The notes: generated from the sequence alone by a model not told the origin. Shown: positions 44,678 through 56,915, counted from the first letter of the stretch. The stretch: DNA of 64,000 bases from Augochlora pura (GCF_028453695.1 NC_135781.1:30937640-31001639), one strand, 5' to 3'. Numbers and translations: made by a program.

Positions 44678-45411
44678 TTAAGGAACTGAGTGATTCTAGC
44701 TTAGAGTTTATTAAGAATGGAGTTTATGAATTTATAATATGGAACAGCAAAAATGTGAAAAGAAACTAAAAATGCAGTTGTATATTAATTGCCGTAAAAG
44801 TTATTCCAATCATAGTCCCTTTATTTTTTTATTCAGTGCCTTTATTTTTATTTAAAATAAAAATTGTCGAAGTCTTACTAATTTTCCTAAATTTTTAATT
44901 GTCACAATATAATAAAATTTTCAAATTTTCCTCGCATATTTACAATTTTCTTTCTGACCTACTTTTTCACATTTCCATTTTTCTATTTAAGGTACTATAA
45001 TTAAGTATATTCACATATAAAATCCACAGTCCGTTCAGAACATTTGCCCGCCCCTAACCTAAACAAATTCCACTCCCGGCCAGCGTGTTCCCCCCCGAAG
45101 CGTCCGCCATTAGCTTTCGATCGAAGCGTTTCCCGGAACACTTGCCTCAAAACCCGTGGCGCTTAAACGCTCTCCGTATTAAGAGATAATTGCCGGCAAT
45201 TCGAAACAATCGCACGCGAATAAGAATACACTTTGGTGGAGAACTCTCGTTAAGCCCGCGGATTCGGCGCTTACATGTTCCTTGCCGCGGCGGAAAGTTT
45301 TCGGATCGCGAGCGAAGATCGCCAGCTAGGATTTAATAGATCGTAGATCAGATTAAAGGCGTTCAGTGCCGAAAATCGACCACTAAAATTCCACTGGCAG
45401 TTAGAGCAATT
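44678..45411. other. Upstream DNA, no gene seen
   Basis: AT-rich to 45040, CpG-rich to 45340. No coding structure. Confidence 0.4.
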
Positions 45412-45540
45412 TAATTGTAATAATTAAAGGGAAACTAAAAAATTAATATTTATCCCAGGGGGTGATAATTTATTCAAACATATTACGATAAAAATTAATT
45501 TTCAAAATTGATCAAAAATTAGTGTTATCTATACGTGTTA
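45412..45540. repeat. Interspersed repeat, copy 1
   Basis: AATTAAAGGGAAACT...TTAATATTTATC...GGGGTG...CAAA.ATATTA and AAAATTGATCAAAAATTAGT align in order with 47005-47165. Confidence 0.7.
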
Positions 45541-45572
45541 AAGGTGTTCTTGCTACGAGCGAGCGATTTTAA

Positions 45573-45760
45573 CCCTTTGCACTCGAAGCCATTTTAACCA
45601 GAAATCCAAAATATTTTTCCAGATTTACAATATATCCATTTTATAACTTGGTGCAATTTATATATTATTTTATACAATTTTGTGACTCATAGAACACTTA
45701 ACAGCTCTTGAGAATTTTTAAAATTTTATAAACATTATTTCGAAAAGTGGCGCAATTTGA
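45573..45760. mobile_element. TTAA-type MITE fragment, inverted
   Basis: TTAA (45569-45572), then CCCTTTGCACTCGAAGCC and ATTTTAACCAGAAATCC. The body is the complement of the 40623-40832 subfamily (TTGTGACTCATAGAACACTT, ATTATTTCGAAAAGTGG). The far terminal repeat is missing. Confidence 0.75.
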
Positions 45761-46464
45761 TCGATTCTTTCTTAAAATTTATTGCCTCCTAAATTGTCCA
45801 AGCATTAGAAAAAAGAATTTCATTTTTATACCATCAACTGAGATAAACATTTGCGTTGTTCACCGGACGGAAACACAATGCCTCCGTTGCGAAAGAATAA
45901 TTTTCGTGCTAGGGATTGAACTCTCGCGACCCTATATCGAAATTACGTGAAAGTAAACGTAATCAGAATCGACGGAAAATGTTTCCGCGTCGCTGCGCTC
46001 GCGCATTGTTGCGACACACGGCGGCTAAGTAAATACGCGGACAGTTATTTTGCATTTTTTTTTCTTTTCTCTCGCGTTCGCGGGGGAGGGGGGGGGGGGG
46101 GGGGCAGAGAGATCGTCGTATTTCAGTGTGACCTAATTTTTGGATGCCACCCAAAATGTCGCGTGAAAACAAAGGAACCACGGTTAGCGAGATCTGTGTG
46201 CAGTGGGTGCAAAGATTTGGACCGGCTCCAATGTTATTGATGTTTTCGGACGGTATTGGTCAGGACCATGGGGTCAAACTCTAAACTATAAAATCAAAAT
46301 TTGCTCCACCGAGAACTTTGGTTTGTTATCGTTCGCTTTAGTGATTTCTTTAACCCTTTATGGGTCATTTATAGCGTTCAGGTTATGGGTTAATGTAACA
46401 ATATTTTGCCAAATAATTTTAGTGTTTCAGGAGATGACGTGTTACGTAATAATATAATATTTAA
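45761..46464. other. Upstream DNA with long G run
   Basis: Contains a run of 18 G at 46087-46104 after CGGGGGA, a candidate G-quadruplex. A CCCTTTATGGGT follows TTAA near 46350, and GGTTATGGGTTAA near 46381, a possible short TTAA element. No gene seen. Confidence 0.45.
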
Positions 46465-46548
46465 TTATGTAAGGTCTCTGGGATATAACAATTAATTCTA
46501 GAAGGTCTCTGAGATATAACATTTAATTATATAAGGTCTCTGAGTTAA
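46465..46548. repeat. AAGGTCTCTGAGATATAACA, 3 copies
   Basis: Tandem units of about 34 bp (TAAGGTCTCTGGGATATAAC, then AATTAATTCTAGAAGG...). Confidence 0.85.
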
Positions 46549-46999
46549 CTAATAACAATAATGATGATGATTGGAAATGCCTCGCAAGTTGTCAGCAGAT
46601 GTTTATGAAAATAATTCGTCTCGTATAGGGTTAACGACCTGTACTTTGCCATACTAAAAATGTAAATTCCACGTGCGTACGTCGCTACGCCCCTAACAGC
46701 CTTACTATCAATCGCTCGATGAAGCACTTAACGATTTATATTTGGTCGATGCGTTTCCTTGTTTTCACTGTACCACTTCACTCCTTTCGAAAATAGAATA
46801 AAGAAAACAGCTGTCGCGCAGGAGCGGGGTCGGAGGACGTGAAACCGAAACCATTCTCGAGGAGCTGGTGAAACCACCCCCATAGACTGTGCCTACTCGC
46901 ACGCGCTCTTCTCAATTCCTTCCGTCGAGTTATTAGAACATTTCTAAAATTGCTATTATTTAACACATTCGACCTTTAAAGTCATCAGATAGTTAAGTA
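46549..46999. other. Upstream DNA, nothing distinctive
   Basis: Mixed composition; short minus-strand frames of 60-62 codons without domains. Confidence 0.35.
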
Positions 47000-47170
47000 A
47001 TTTTAATTAATTAAAGTGGAGCTCGAAAGTTAATGTTTGTCATATGGGGTGGCGCTAGAACTCTTTCGCACTGGAAATATTCTGATCAAATTCAATTAGT
47101 TCAAATATATTATAGTAAAAATGAATTTCCAAAATTGGTTATAGATTAGTGTCACCCATATCTAAACTGT
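47000..47170. repeat. Interspersed repeat, copy 2
   Basis: Homologous to 45412-45540: AATTAAAGTGGAGCTCGAAAG, TATGGGGTGGCG, AAATATATTATAGTAAAAATG and AAAATTGGTTATAGATTAGTG. The longer spacing here includes an insertion of about 30 bp. Confidence 0.7.
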
Positions 47171-47344
47171 AACATTAAATTCGTTGTTTAGGACGTGCAA
47201 CATTTGATTCATTATGAAATGTGCATTGCGAAGAGCTTTAAACTTTTGCATAATAATCTGCTTATACTTTCCACATTTAGCAATAGAATCTGCTATCGAA
47301 GTTCGAAGAATCTGATAGCAATCATTTTATAACAAAAGAAACTT

Positions 47345-47790
47345 ACGAGTAGACTGCGTGTTTGATAAATTCACGGCAAAAGTGGATGCAATATTAAACT
47401 GCGAAGATATTGGAAAAGTTTATAATTCAGACCGTCTCAGTATTGTTCACTTATTGAAATTATCAACGTTCAAGAAATGACATTTATCTAATTTATAATT
47501 TAACTTAAAGAAAAGACTCGGGAGCAGATTTGATGTACTTTCGATAAAAATGAGAAACATTAAGCTGTGAGGATATTGAAATAGTTTAAAATTAAAACTG
47601 TAGCATTGCTCACTTGTTGAAATTGTCCACGTTCAAGGAATGGTGTTTATCTAATTTAGAATTTAACCTAAACGAAAGACTGAGGGGTAGACTCTATGCA
47701 CTTATGACAAAAATGAGAGATAAATGCAATGTTAATCTGTGAGGATATTAGAAGAATTTTAAGGATATTAATAAAAGGATATTAGAAAGA
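47345..47790. repeat. About 165-175-bp tandem repeat, 2.6 copies
   Basis: AGTAGACTGCGTG at about 47348, AGCAGATTTGATG at 47522 and GGTAGACTCTATG at 47684 begin successive copies. Shared phrases are CTG.GA.GATATTG.A, CTTGTTGAAATT, CACGTTCAAG.AATG and TTATCTAATTTA.AATTTAAC. Confidence 0.85.
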
Positions 47791-47849
47791 ATACCACACC
47801 ACTGTATCATCCACAGATTGCAACTATCCCTATCCAAAGACCTACTTTA

Positions 47850-49600
47850 TTTATTTACCACCAACTCCTCGCAATCGACTTATCGAATTCGTATTCCGCG
47901 CGAAGATCGGCCGCCGGCTAACGAGCGGATTTCCAAGAAAAAAAAGAAGAAAAGTAGAACCAGCCGCGAGCGTAACTAGCGTTATTTCGAAGCGACCGGG
48001 ACCATCAAGAGGGGGAGCCGAAGTTTTGCGTAACGATCCCGCGAGTTGCACCGGGGAGGGAATAAAAAAAAAAAGGAAATGTTGATTCTGCATAAAGACT
48101 CTCGCGGCCGACGCGTATCCTCTCCGAGTCCGCGCCGAGATTCGTCTCGCGTTTCCAGGAGGAGAAGAAAAAAAATGCAGATGAGAACCCGCGCTTTCGC
48201 CGGCGTGCACCGCCGAGTGTACGCTTGTGCGCGCGCGCACATGCGAGGATAGGCCGCCGCGTATCGCCGCGCTCGCGCGCAACGTAGGTATTACTTAATA
48301 ATATCCATAACCGGGAGGTAAATGGTAGAGTGTGGGCGAAAGACAGCGGCGGTGCGCGGCGCGAGTAAGAGCGAAAGAGGCGCGGCGCGCGGATCCGAGA
48401 GAAGGCGGCGGCGGCGGTATAGCGAGAGCGAGAGCGAAAACGCGTGAGGAGAAAACAGGGGAGCACATTCAGCCGCATGAAAAGCCCGTCGGTGGCTCCG
48501 AAAAAAAAAAGAAAGAGGAAGGAGGATGGCTGACCAGAAGAGGCGCGAGGAGAGAGTAAACAAGAACGGGGAAAATAAAAAAGGCCCGGAGAGACCCGAA
48601 AAGAGGACACGGGGAGAGAGAAGAGTCTGCTTCTCGTAGAGAGGGTCTTGGAAAAAGGAGAAGCCGCAATCTTGAATGTCTTAGGCAGCGGTTTCCCTGC
48701 ATCGACCAGCCCTCTTTCCATCTAAACCGATCTTTCTCTCGTTTCCTCGCCGAGGAACCTAACGAACCCAACGATAACGCTGCATCGCCGCACGGCGATC
48801 CTGAATCGCTAGCTCGCGGGTATAATCGATGCTAAAAATACAGAGCGCGAATCGTCCGAGCTCGATCACCCTGTCCTAGATACCACGAAAAAGTTCCAAA
48901 CGAAGCAACGAACCTTCTGCCGAGCGAGGCCTACATAGCGTCGGCTCGGGGGCGGAGACGGTTCCCGTCGTCGTCGGAGGACCGAGCGAAACGTTTCAAA
49001 AGGAGGATAGGAGAAGAGATATATCGGAAACCCACCAGGTTGCCTTCGAACGTTGCCGGACGATAGCGCGCGCGCACACACACACACGCCGGGTAGATCG
49101 CAGTCGGCTGATCGGTGTTTCGGTGTCCTGCTGGGGGATGACGGTGCCGGTTCCTGCGGTCCGCGGCGTTATCACAGAAAAACTACCACCCTGTCACAAT
49201 AGCCACTGCGTGGTGCGGTGGTGGCCGGTGGTCCCCGGCGCATCATTCACTTTCACTCGGTGAACCAGCAGCGGCCGGGTACCGGACCGTGGCGTACACA
49301 CGCTGCTCCTCTCGTTCCTGCACACACGCTCGTTACTCCTCTCCTGTGCACGCTCCGCTCCTCGCAGCGGACCGTTCTCTCGCCGCACGCGAGGGGTTGA
49401 GCAGACTCGTCGGAGGCGCGGGGAGAAACGTCGATACTTTTTTTCCTCCCTGCCCCTCTCTTCTCGTCCCGTCTCGTCTCGTCTGGTCCCGTCCCGTCCC
49501 CGTCTCTCGTCTCTCGTGTCGCCGCACAGAGCGCGAGTCCCACACACACACACACAGAAAACACACAAACAGTGTGCCCGATAACAGGGCTGATAGAGAG

Positions 49601-49636
<36 letters not shown>

Positions 49637-51080
49637 GTGCGCACCGATCAGGTCCCGTCGACGATCTTCCGTCTCGTGACCGGCTGTCGGCGGTCGTGTT
49701 TGCGACCGGGGCGTCGACTGACACTCGCGGACAGTCACGACCCCATCCCCGCGACTCTCCACGCGCGAGGATCGCTCGGTGACCGATCGAACCGGGCCGA
49801 CCACGGGGATGACGATGACGACGACGACGGCGACGACGACGTTGTCACGCGTGCCATCGGTTCGACACGGCCGGAAACACCACCGATCAGATATCGCCGA
49901 CCTGTTTTATCACTTTGCCACTCGCGGTGAAATTCTTCTCGGACACCCGGCGAAACCCTTACCAAACAACCCCCCCCCAGGCACGGGTAACGTTACGGCT
50001 CCTCCTCCGCGGTACCCACGGTACAGTGTTTAGATCACCGGGTACTCCGTCGAGCACGATCCGCCGCGCCGGTGCCACAAGACTTGCCTCCACTCTCTCT
50101 CTCCGTGCTTGTGTCTGCTGCCTTGCCACCGGTGCTCCGTATAGTTGGGACAAAAGGGGTGGTTGGTGTTCTCCTCGAGGGGTCGCGTCACATCGGCCGC
50201 AACGCGGGTGTGTGCGCACACTTTACTAGCGGGCGTGTTAAGTTAATCAAAGACCGGTAAAGAGAGCCGTGCCGTCCCGATGCGACTGTCCCTTAACGTG
50301 ACGAACACACAGTACTTGCGCTACCGTGGCTCCGGGTTGACTGGTGCGCGCCGCGCAAGACCGGAGAGAGCCAGCCCCACCGTGCAACTTCGCCTATCGC
50401 CCTCTCGCTCGGTCCTCCGCGGCGTTTCTCTCCCTCCGATCCGTGCAAAGGGAGCGGGACAGAGACGGACCGCCCGCGGCGGGAGAGAGCGAGAGAGAGA
50501 GAGAGAACGAGAACTCCGTGCACAGCGCAGAGCAGCGAGGAGGGCTCGCTGCGAGAGGGTACGGAGTGGGGTGGTGGGACGCGATAGGGTGACACCGTGG
50601 AGGGAGGAGAGAGAATCGAAAGGGACGGGGAGCGCGATGGAGAGAGAGACGTAGATAGATGGTGAAAGAGAGAGAGTGAGATAGATAGATCGAGAAAGAG
50701 AGAGAGAGAGAGAGAAGGGAGGGAGAGGAGAGCCACGATGCCTATGTGTGTTTGTGCCCGGCTATCTGTCCTTAAGAAACGACCACCCCGCGGCGCAGGG
50801 CTGAAATGACGGCGGAAAAAAGAAGGGACGGAGGGTTGGTTGATTCGCGGAGGATCGCGGACACTGGCAACACTTGCGGCCGAAATGATTGTTGTGAACG
50901 CGGAAAGGGTTGCTGTGTGCCGGTCATCCCCCTGCCCTCCTTTCCCGGCCATGTGGCCGTCCAAGTTTCCTCTATTCCTGAACCGGCGAGCCAATGGCAG
51001 GTGGCTACGTCGCCGGTGCGACGGTTTTGTTAGCTCCCCCGAATGTCGAAGGCAACCAGAAACGTCTCCTGTTTTTTAGG
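47850..51080. promoter_or_regulatory. Largest CpG-rich, GA-rich island
   Basis: About 3.2 kb of dense CpG with GA tracts (48330-48620, 49595-49636, 50480-50730), (CGTCTCGTCC)n at 49465-49505, (CA)n at 49542-49558 and (GAC)n at 49805-49845. Frames of 180-240 codons run on both strands through these tracts and are all low-complexity. This is the strongest candidate in the window for an additional promoter with 5' leader, possibly a distal HR3 promoter or an adjacent gene. No coding exon could be identified. Confidence 0.35.
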
Positions 51081-51350
51081 TAATTACTTCCCGAAGCGAA
51101 GAGGAACCGATGAATCTTTAAAGCGCGCCGCTCCACGGCTCAGCGAAAGACGCGTCACTTTCGGCGATGTCCATTTGCTTTCAAACCTTTTAGATCGCTC
51201 GCGACCTTTATTTGCGAGCATGAAGTATCGATTAGCATTTTACGAAGCAGATCTCGGGAACTGCGCGAGTTTCGACTGCGTCCATTTTGATTTGGACATA
51301 AACGATGTATGAGTTTATGTGGTCGAATTGGGTTCTTGAAAAGGTAACTG
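51081..51350. other. Transition from island to AT-rich DNA
   Basis: Nothing supported. A TTTTTTAG/GTAATT junction at 51080 reads as either an acceptor or a donor and is not decisive. Confidence 0.3.
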
Positions 51351-51383
51351 CTTTCGATGAGTATACTCGTCGTAAGGCGAAAG
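51351..51383. repeat. Solitary palindrome related to the 44-bp array
   Basis: GATGAGTATACTCGTC sits between CTTTCG and CGAAAG, giving an extended imperfect hairpin. The core differs by one base from GACGAGTATACTCGTC of the array at 20483-20866. Confidence 0.7.
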
Positions 51384-51499
51384 CTTCCAGTGTTTGTAAC
51401 ACGATTATACTCGACTTATATAAATAGCAGCTTAAAAAGGATGTATAATTTGGGTGTGTTGATTAAATTATTTATTTAATAGGAATATGTTTAAATTAA

Positions 51500-51753
51500 C
51501 TCTTTGTACTCGAGTGATGACTCTGAAGCACCAGTGAAACTGTTCTACCGCTCCCTGACATCATTTTTGTACTAACAAAGCTTTTAAAAAATTGTCCAGT
51601 AGTAGAATTGTTGGTAAAAGTCACTTAAATTTACTTAAATCTGTTACAATTAATTGTATGCATAATAGTGCACTGTGTTACATGGAATGGAAATATTATG
51701 AGCCAGAAAGATTATTTCAGATTTGCAGTTAAAATGGCTTCGAGTGCAAAAGG
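51500..51753. mobile_element. TTAA-flanked MITE, 254 bp
   Basis: TTAA (51496-51499), CTCTTTGTACTCGAGTGATG at the left, AAAATGGCTTCGAGTGCAAAAGG at the right, TTAA (51754-51757). GATGACTCTGAAGCACC near the left is the subterminal dyad. The closest relative is 25589-25840. Confidence 0.9.
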
Positions 51754-51757
51754 TTAA

Positions 51758-53276
51758 ACGAGGGCAAAAGTAATTTAATTAACAAAACCAAAACTGAAAA
51801 GTACTAAACACCATAAGGAAAATTAATTTGGAATACCAGTAAAAATCTACTTAACACATTACCGTCCGATGATTGAAAATGATTCTCTGAACTGCTCGCT
51901 AAAAATAATGAAAGCTTGATAACTTAACAGCCAAAACTTTCCTTTTCCAAAATAAAAATCCCTAAACGCGAAAGTTTTCCCCCAAAGAACCCGCTGCCCA
52001 TTGCATCAACTACCTTTCACCTAGGCACTGCAAGTTTCGATGGAGTTCCCCAGAAGACCACCAAAAAGAGTATAACCTCTTAGAGAGTCCAGTTCTCTGG
52101 CAATGATTCTACGTGTATAATCGAACAAAGCGGCGAGGTTTTCAGCCTTGTACGAACATTTTTCACGTCGGCGTTGATTAACAGTTCCGCGGGGCGAGAT
52201 GAAAACATTCCTTGGCCGCGGGAGGGACGCGGGGTGGTGGAGGCTTCGGGGACGTTTAAAGGGAAACAAGTGGGGCGACGTGCGGCGTTCGAGCGCATCG
52301 GACGCCGAGCGCACGGGCGTCGCAAAGGGGGTGCGCGCACGTCGCCGGACGTAGAGAGACAGGGTAGGAAAACGGAAGCACGAACTTTCGAATAAGTTAA
52401 GGACGTGACGCGAGATACAAAGGGAGACGAGAATTATTCTAAATCGACCTATATTGAGACGGGCCGCGCGTTCTACCCCGCGACCCTCCAACCTGCCCCG
52501 ATGTCCACGTTGAACGCTGCGTTCACTGCGCTGGGTCTCCGAAGAAGCTCGCATTTTCGGAATCATTTCGCCGGCACTGGGAAATATTCCGGGTTTCGTA
52601 ACGTCAGCGTTAAACGTCGCTGAAAGGACGCCACTCCCTCCGGTGGCGAAAATAAAACGATCTCGGTTGCTCCCGACTCGACAAACTCGCTGTCTGCTAA
52701 ATCAACGATTCATTGTGAGCGAGCGGTGCCGTTTTAAGAGGAGTCTCGAAAGCGATCGGGCTAACGCTGATGTTACGTGGATGTAAAATTGCTCGAGTGG
52801 CTAAAGTGAGAGAGAGAGAGAGAGAGGAGTGAGAGAGGGGATCCGCGAAATTTTTACGAAAAAACTTGCGGAGCGACGGAGTAGGAACGTGAAAAGGGGG
52901 ATCCTTGGGAATAAGGAAGAAATGCATGGAATCGTGAAGAGGCTCCTCGCGGGAGGACGTGACGCGGTTCGCGGAAAGAAAGGGATGGCTTTTCGTACAA
53001 ACAGGGTCACGTTCTGGTAGGTCACTCAACCCTCTTCGGCCTAACGTTATTAGATTCATATCGGTGCCGCTGGAACTTCCCGGAAAATTAACGCGACGAC
53101 TTACGTCAGCGCCGAGCGCGCGCGCGCGACGATGCAATTGCGCGATTTCTGCTTTGTGTCGCGCGCGATTGCGAAATGTGTTCATCGATAATTTGTTCGT
53201 GTCAAAAATCTTCTATTTTTGTCAGGGAAATTAATTTGTTAACTATAGATTACATAGCAATGACACACAAGCTTAA
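51758..53276. other. CpG-rich DNA, no gene supported
   Basis: A 181-codon minus-strand frame (52021-52566) and a 162-codon one (52697-53185) are Arg/Ser/Leu-rich with no domain or clear splice sites. (GA)n at 52807-52830. AGGTCA half-site TGGTAGGTCAC near 53017. Confidence 0.35.
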
Positions 53277-53650
53277 CTCTTTGCACTTAAGTGATGTTAC
53301 TGTCGAGATAAAAATTGTTACATCATTTCGAAAATAATTCTGACGTCACTAAAACCTTTAGAAGACTGTTAAAAGTATAAACAATTTTCAAAACTATTTT
53401 TGATCAAAGTTTGACCCATTTGCGCTGCGATTTCTTTCAGAAATGTATCGATTACTATGACCTTAATAATTCCTTCGATGTCACTAGACAATTTTTATTT
53501 TCAATATTATTTATTTTCTATATTCAAATTTTCGATTTAACGAACAATAATAAGCTGCCAGATTTATTATAAATCATCCACGAGATATTCGCCACGAGCC
53601 TAACTCCTTACTATAGCTCTACGTATTAAAATAGCTTCGAGCGCAAAGAA
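53277..53650. mobile_element. TTAA-flanked MITE, 374 bp, diverged
   Basis: TTAA (53273-53276), CTCTTTGCACTTAAGTGATG at the left, AAAATAGCTTCGAGCGCAAAG at the right, TTAA (53651-53654). The longest member. The middle does not match the others, so it may hold an insertion. Confidence 0.75.
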
Positions 53651-53654
53651 TTAA

Positions 53655-55029
53655 CTAAAAAGTTATCGATTGAATTTCAAAGTTGCATCTCGTATTCCTG
53701 CAATTGACAATTTTCGTCGGAACGATATTTATCACAGAGAAGAATAAACAACGTTCTCATCGAAATCGAAGCTTCCCGCGACCGGCTCGCTGATTTCCTA
53801 CGTCGCAGACAGTCGCGCCTCGCAGTCACAGACGGTGCTCCTTTTTCCTCCGAGCTGTACGCCATCAAATGAAGCATGAAATATATTAAGTCGAGCGTCC
53901 GCGAGAGACGCGCTCGATATTTATTTCCGCCGGTAAAATAGAGTGGGACGAGCAGACGGGAATTATTCGCGATAGACGATAAATTTATATTTTTCTCCGA
54001 TATCGCGAATTACCGCGACAACGGAAGGAGTAACTTGCCGGGAGTCCGCGATAAAGAAAAAGGAGGAAGAGAACCCGAATAAAACCGTGTACCTATATAT
54101 ATACATATATATACATATATACGATAAATAGGAAAGTTCGGTCTGAATATTATACAAGTTCGCCTCTTTAGAAAAAGGCGGACGACGTCGTCGTCGACGA
54201 CGACGACGACGACGACGTAGGGAAACGGAAGGAGCAAAAGGGGGATTGAATAAAATTGCTTGGCGTGGCATGCAATGAGGACATACCTCGGCCATACTTC
54301 TCCAGAATTATAATTTACCGTGAAGTTAACATCGGACGAATGTAAACGCTCGCGAAGTATTTTTTCTCCCCTACCGACCATCCCCCATTCCATCCCTACT
54401 CCCTCCCCTCCTAGTTTTTTATGACGATGATGCTGCCGGGATCTTTAATGCGGAAGGAAGAGCTGAAAAATGACGCCGGAAAGTGGAAAGACCGTGGGGC
54501 TTCCGGTCGTGAACGCGAACGTCCCCGCCCCCCCCACCCCCCCCCCCGTGTTAATAGATCTTTTCTGCATCATTTGCGAAGGGGGTGTTGCCGTCGTCGT
54601 AAACGCACCTCTCGCCCTTATACTCGCGAATTATACTGCTCACGAAAATATCCAGACTCCGGCGTCGCTGACTTTGTAATGTGTTCCGAGCGTTAAATGG
54701 GACAGCTGATGCGTTTTTTGATGGCACGTTGTTCGTTGGAGCTTAGAAATGTTTCTTGAAAATTGGTTGCGGTAATTTTAAGAAACAAAAGACGAGAGGT
54801 AGTGTATTTTTTATTTTAATAGTTTTCTGTCTATTTGGAACAACAGCAATAAATCTCGCAAAAATTAACCTAACCTACAACCTTAAACTAACTAACTACG
54901 ACATAATTATCGCATTTATAACAATATAGTATAAAAATCTTAGCTAGAAATATCTATAACATGAGAAACGTTCAAGAAGCCCGTAACCCGACTCGTAATC
55001 GATGCGACGAATTAGGTTACGAATATTAT
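53655..55029. other. DNA with microsatellites, no gene
   Basis: (ATATATAC)n at 54095-54122, (GAC)n with internal GTC inversion at 54180-54220, poly(C) interrupted by A at 54529-54547. Frames in four registers at 53963-54696 derive from these. Confidence 0.45.
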
Positions 55030-55830
55030 TAAAAATGTTCTATTTTCGGGACCCGGCGCCCGTCGAAGAGTTTCCGAAAAGCGTGTGCACGCGACCGGTG
55101 TTAATCAACGACGGCTTTTCCCAGCGCGAAGCTCACGGCCCGGTCGAAAACTTCCCTCTTAACGTTCTCGCGCGCGAGAGAGAGAGAGAAAGAGCGAGAG
55201 AGAGAGAGAGAGAGAGAGAGGGAGGAAGGCGGCCGCGCCTCGTTCGACAAACGTTTATCCGGAATACAAAAGAGGGTGGATCGCCGCGGTAAAAGTTTTT
55301 CCCCGCCGGCAACTTCCGCGTAACATCCTCTCCTACACTAATGGCTGATTGGTTTCAATTGTCGAGTGTTTTCGCGCGGCGTTAACCACTTTTCTCCCCG
55401 CAGGCCGTGGTCTGAGCGCGGGGCGTCGCGCTCGGCGCACGCACTTGCCGCGCGCGGCGATCGATCTTAGGAGACGGAATCGATCGGCCGTGGGAGGGAT
55501 ATGACGCCTATAGGCGTTATGCGCTCGTTCCTAGGGACCGACCTATCATGCCTGGCCGTCGACCGTTAACGCTAATCAGAAGACCAAAGCCCGCGGCGAA
55601 TAATAAAGAAGTCTGGCCCGGGCTGAATGGACGCGCGGACGCGGAACAGACGCGCGAACCGCCTCGTGGGGAATGCAAAACAGCGGCGGGACCACTCGGT
55701 TCTTACGTGCCCGAGATCACCGCACGGAACGGGTACCGTTCCTTCGGCCGTTTAGCCACGCAACGTGCGTCCAGCTACCGTGGAACCAACGCCAAATTTT
55801 AACGCGTTCGACGACGAATTTTCGCCTCCT
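55030..55830. promoter_or_regulatory. CpG-rich island with GA tract
   Basis: (GA)n at 55172-55221 within CpG-rich DNA. GACGCCTATAGGCGTT at 55502-55517 is an almost perfect palindrome. Plus-strand frames (84-96 codons) have no domain. Confidence 0.3.
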
Positions 55831-56639
55831 GAAATTCCCACGGCAAGGTCTCTTAACCTCTTGCCTTTTACGACTTAACTTCAAAGAAATCCACGTTAGC
55901 AGGTTCTTAAATCCGACGCTAATCTTTGCGAAATATTATCGCAAAATTGCAACATAATTATTCTTCTTTTTATTTAATATTTTTACATAACCATAAACGT
56001 TCTAGCGTCGATCGAAAATGTCGATAGAATCTTTTCGATCGCAACAATTCCTTAGAAACAAGAACAAAATTAATATTTATCGTCTACCTAAATTTACTGC
56101 TTTGCTCAAATATTAATAACTTAAATATTAATAATTAGAATTTTATTTCTATTTTACAGAACGATGTCCAATATTAAATATATTATTACCTGAATTCTTC
56201 ATCGCAAGTCTGACCCTTGTTAGAAGAGATATTAATTAATTTAAACAGAGACTAGAAGTAATGAATAATATTTGTTAGGAGGAATGTTGGTTCAACTAAA
56301 ATGCATTTTAAAAATCCTAGTAGCATTCAGGCGAGTTCAATGGATCGCAATAAAAATGAAATTCGAAATCTAGAGATAGAATGTCATCGATACGCGACCG
56401 ATGCGGCACTCAACGTGTTGAGCACTTAACACTCACTAGCACGTGTTCCATTCAATCGAAACGTTTTGCGTGCTTAAAGTTATATTTTTTTTTCATACTT
56501 TAAAGCTTTATCGACAGTTCTAGCTATTGCATCGTCGTTAATTATTTCATGTTTACTGTAAAATTTCTGGAACGTCGATGTTCATTTTGGCTGTTTTAAA
56601 GGAGCATGCTTGAACATTGATATATTTTTGTTTAAATTA
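55831..56639. other. AT-rich DNA, nothing supported
   Basis: No repeat, coding region or regulatory motif could be supported. Confidence 0.35.
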
Positions 56640-56915
56640 AATTTTATTCAATTAAAAAATTACTGAAATTCCATTTTAAAAATTACTATTGTTTTAGTTA
56701 AAAAATTATTGCAGTTTCAGTTAAAAAATTACTGTAGTTCCAATTAAAATATTATTACAGTTTCAGTTAAAAAATTACTACAATTTCAATCAAAAAATTA
56801 TTACAAACTTCAAATAAAAAATCACTACAGTTTCAATTAAAAAATCGATGCAGTTTCAGTTAAAAAATTACTGCAGTTTTAATTAAAAAATTCCTGCAAT
56901 TTCAATTAAATATTG
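56640..56915. repeat. 24-bp minisatellite, about 11 copies
   Basis: Units of AGTTAAAAAATTACTGCAGTTTCA with variants at the ACTGCAG position. Confidence 0.95.

Noticed and set aside
48005..48721. 238-codon minus-strand frame, with neighbours of up to 143 codons
   Set aside because: Composition-driven frames in a CpG/GA-rich island; overlapping frames on both strands.
50293..50994. 233-codon minus-strand frame
   Set aside because: Ser/Leu-rich reading of GA microsatellites between CpG-rich stretches.
52021..52566. 181-codon minus-strand frame
   Set aside because: Not repetitive, so considered seriously, but it shows no recognisable domain, and plus-strand frames of 72-73 codons overlap it. 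Conservation would be needed.
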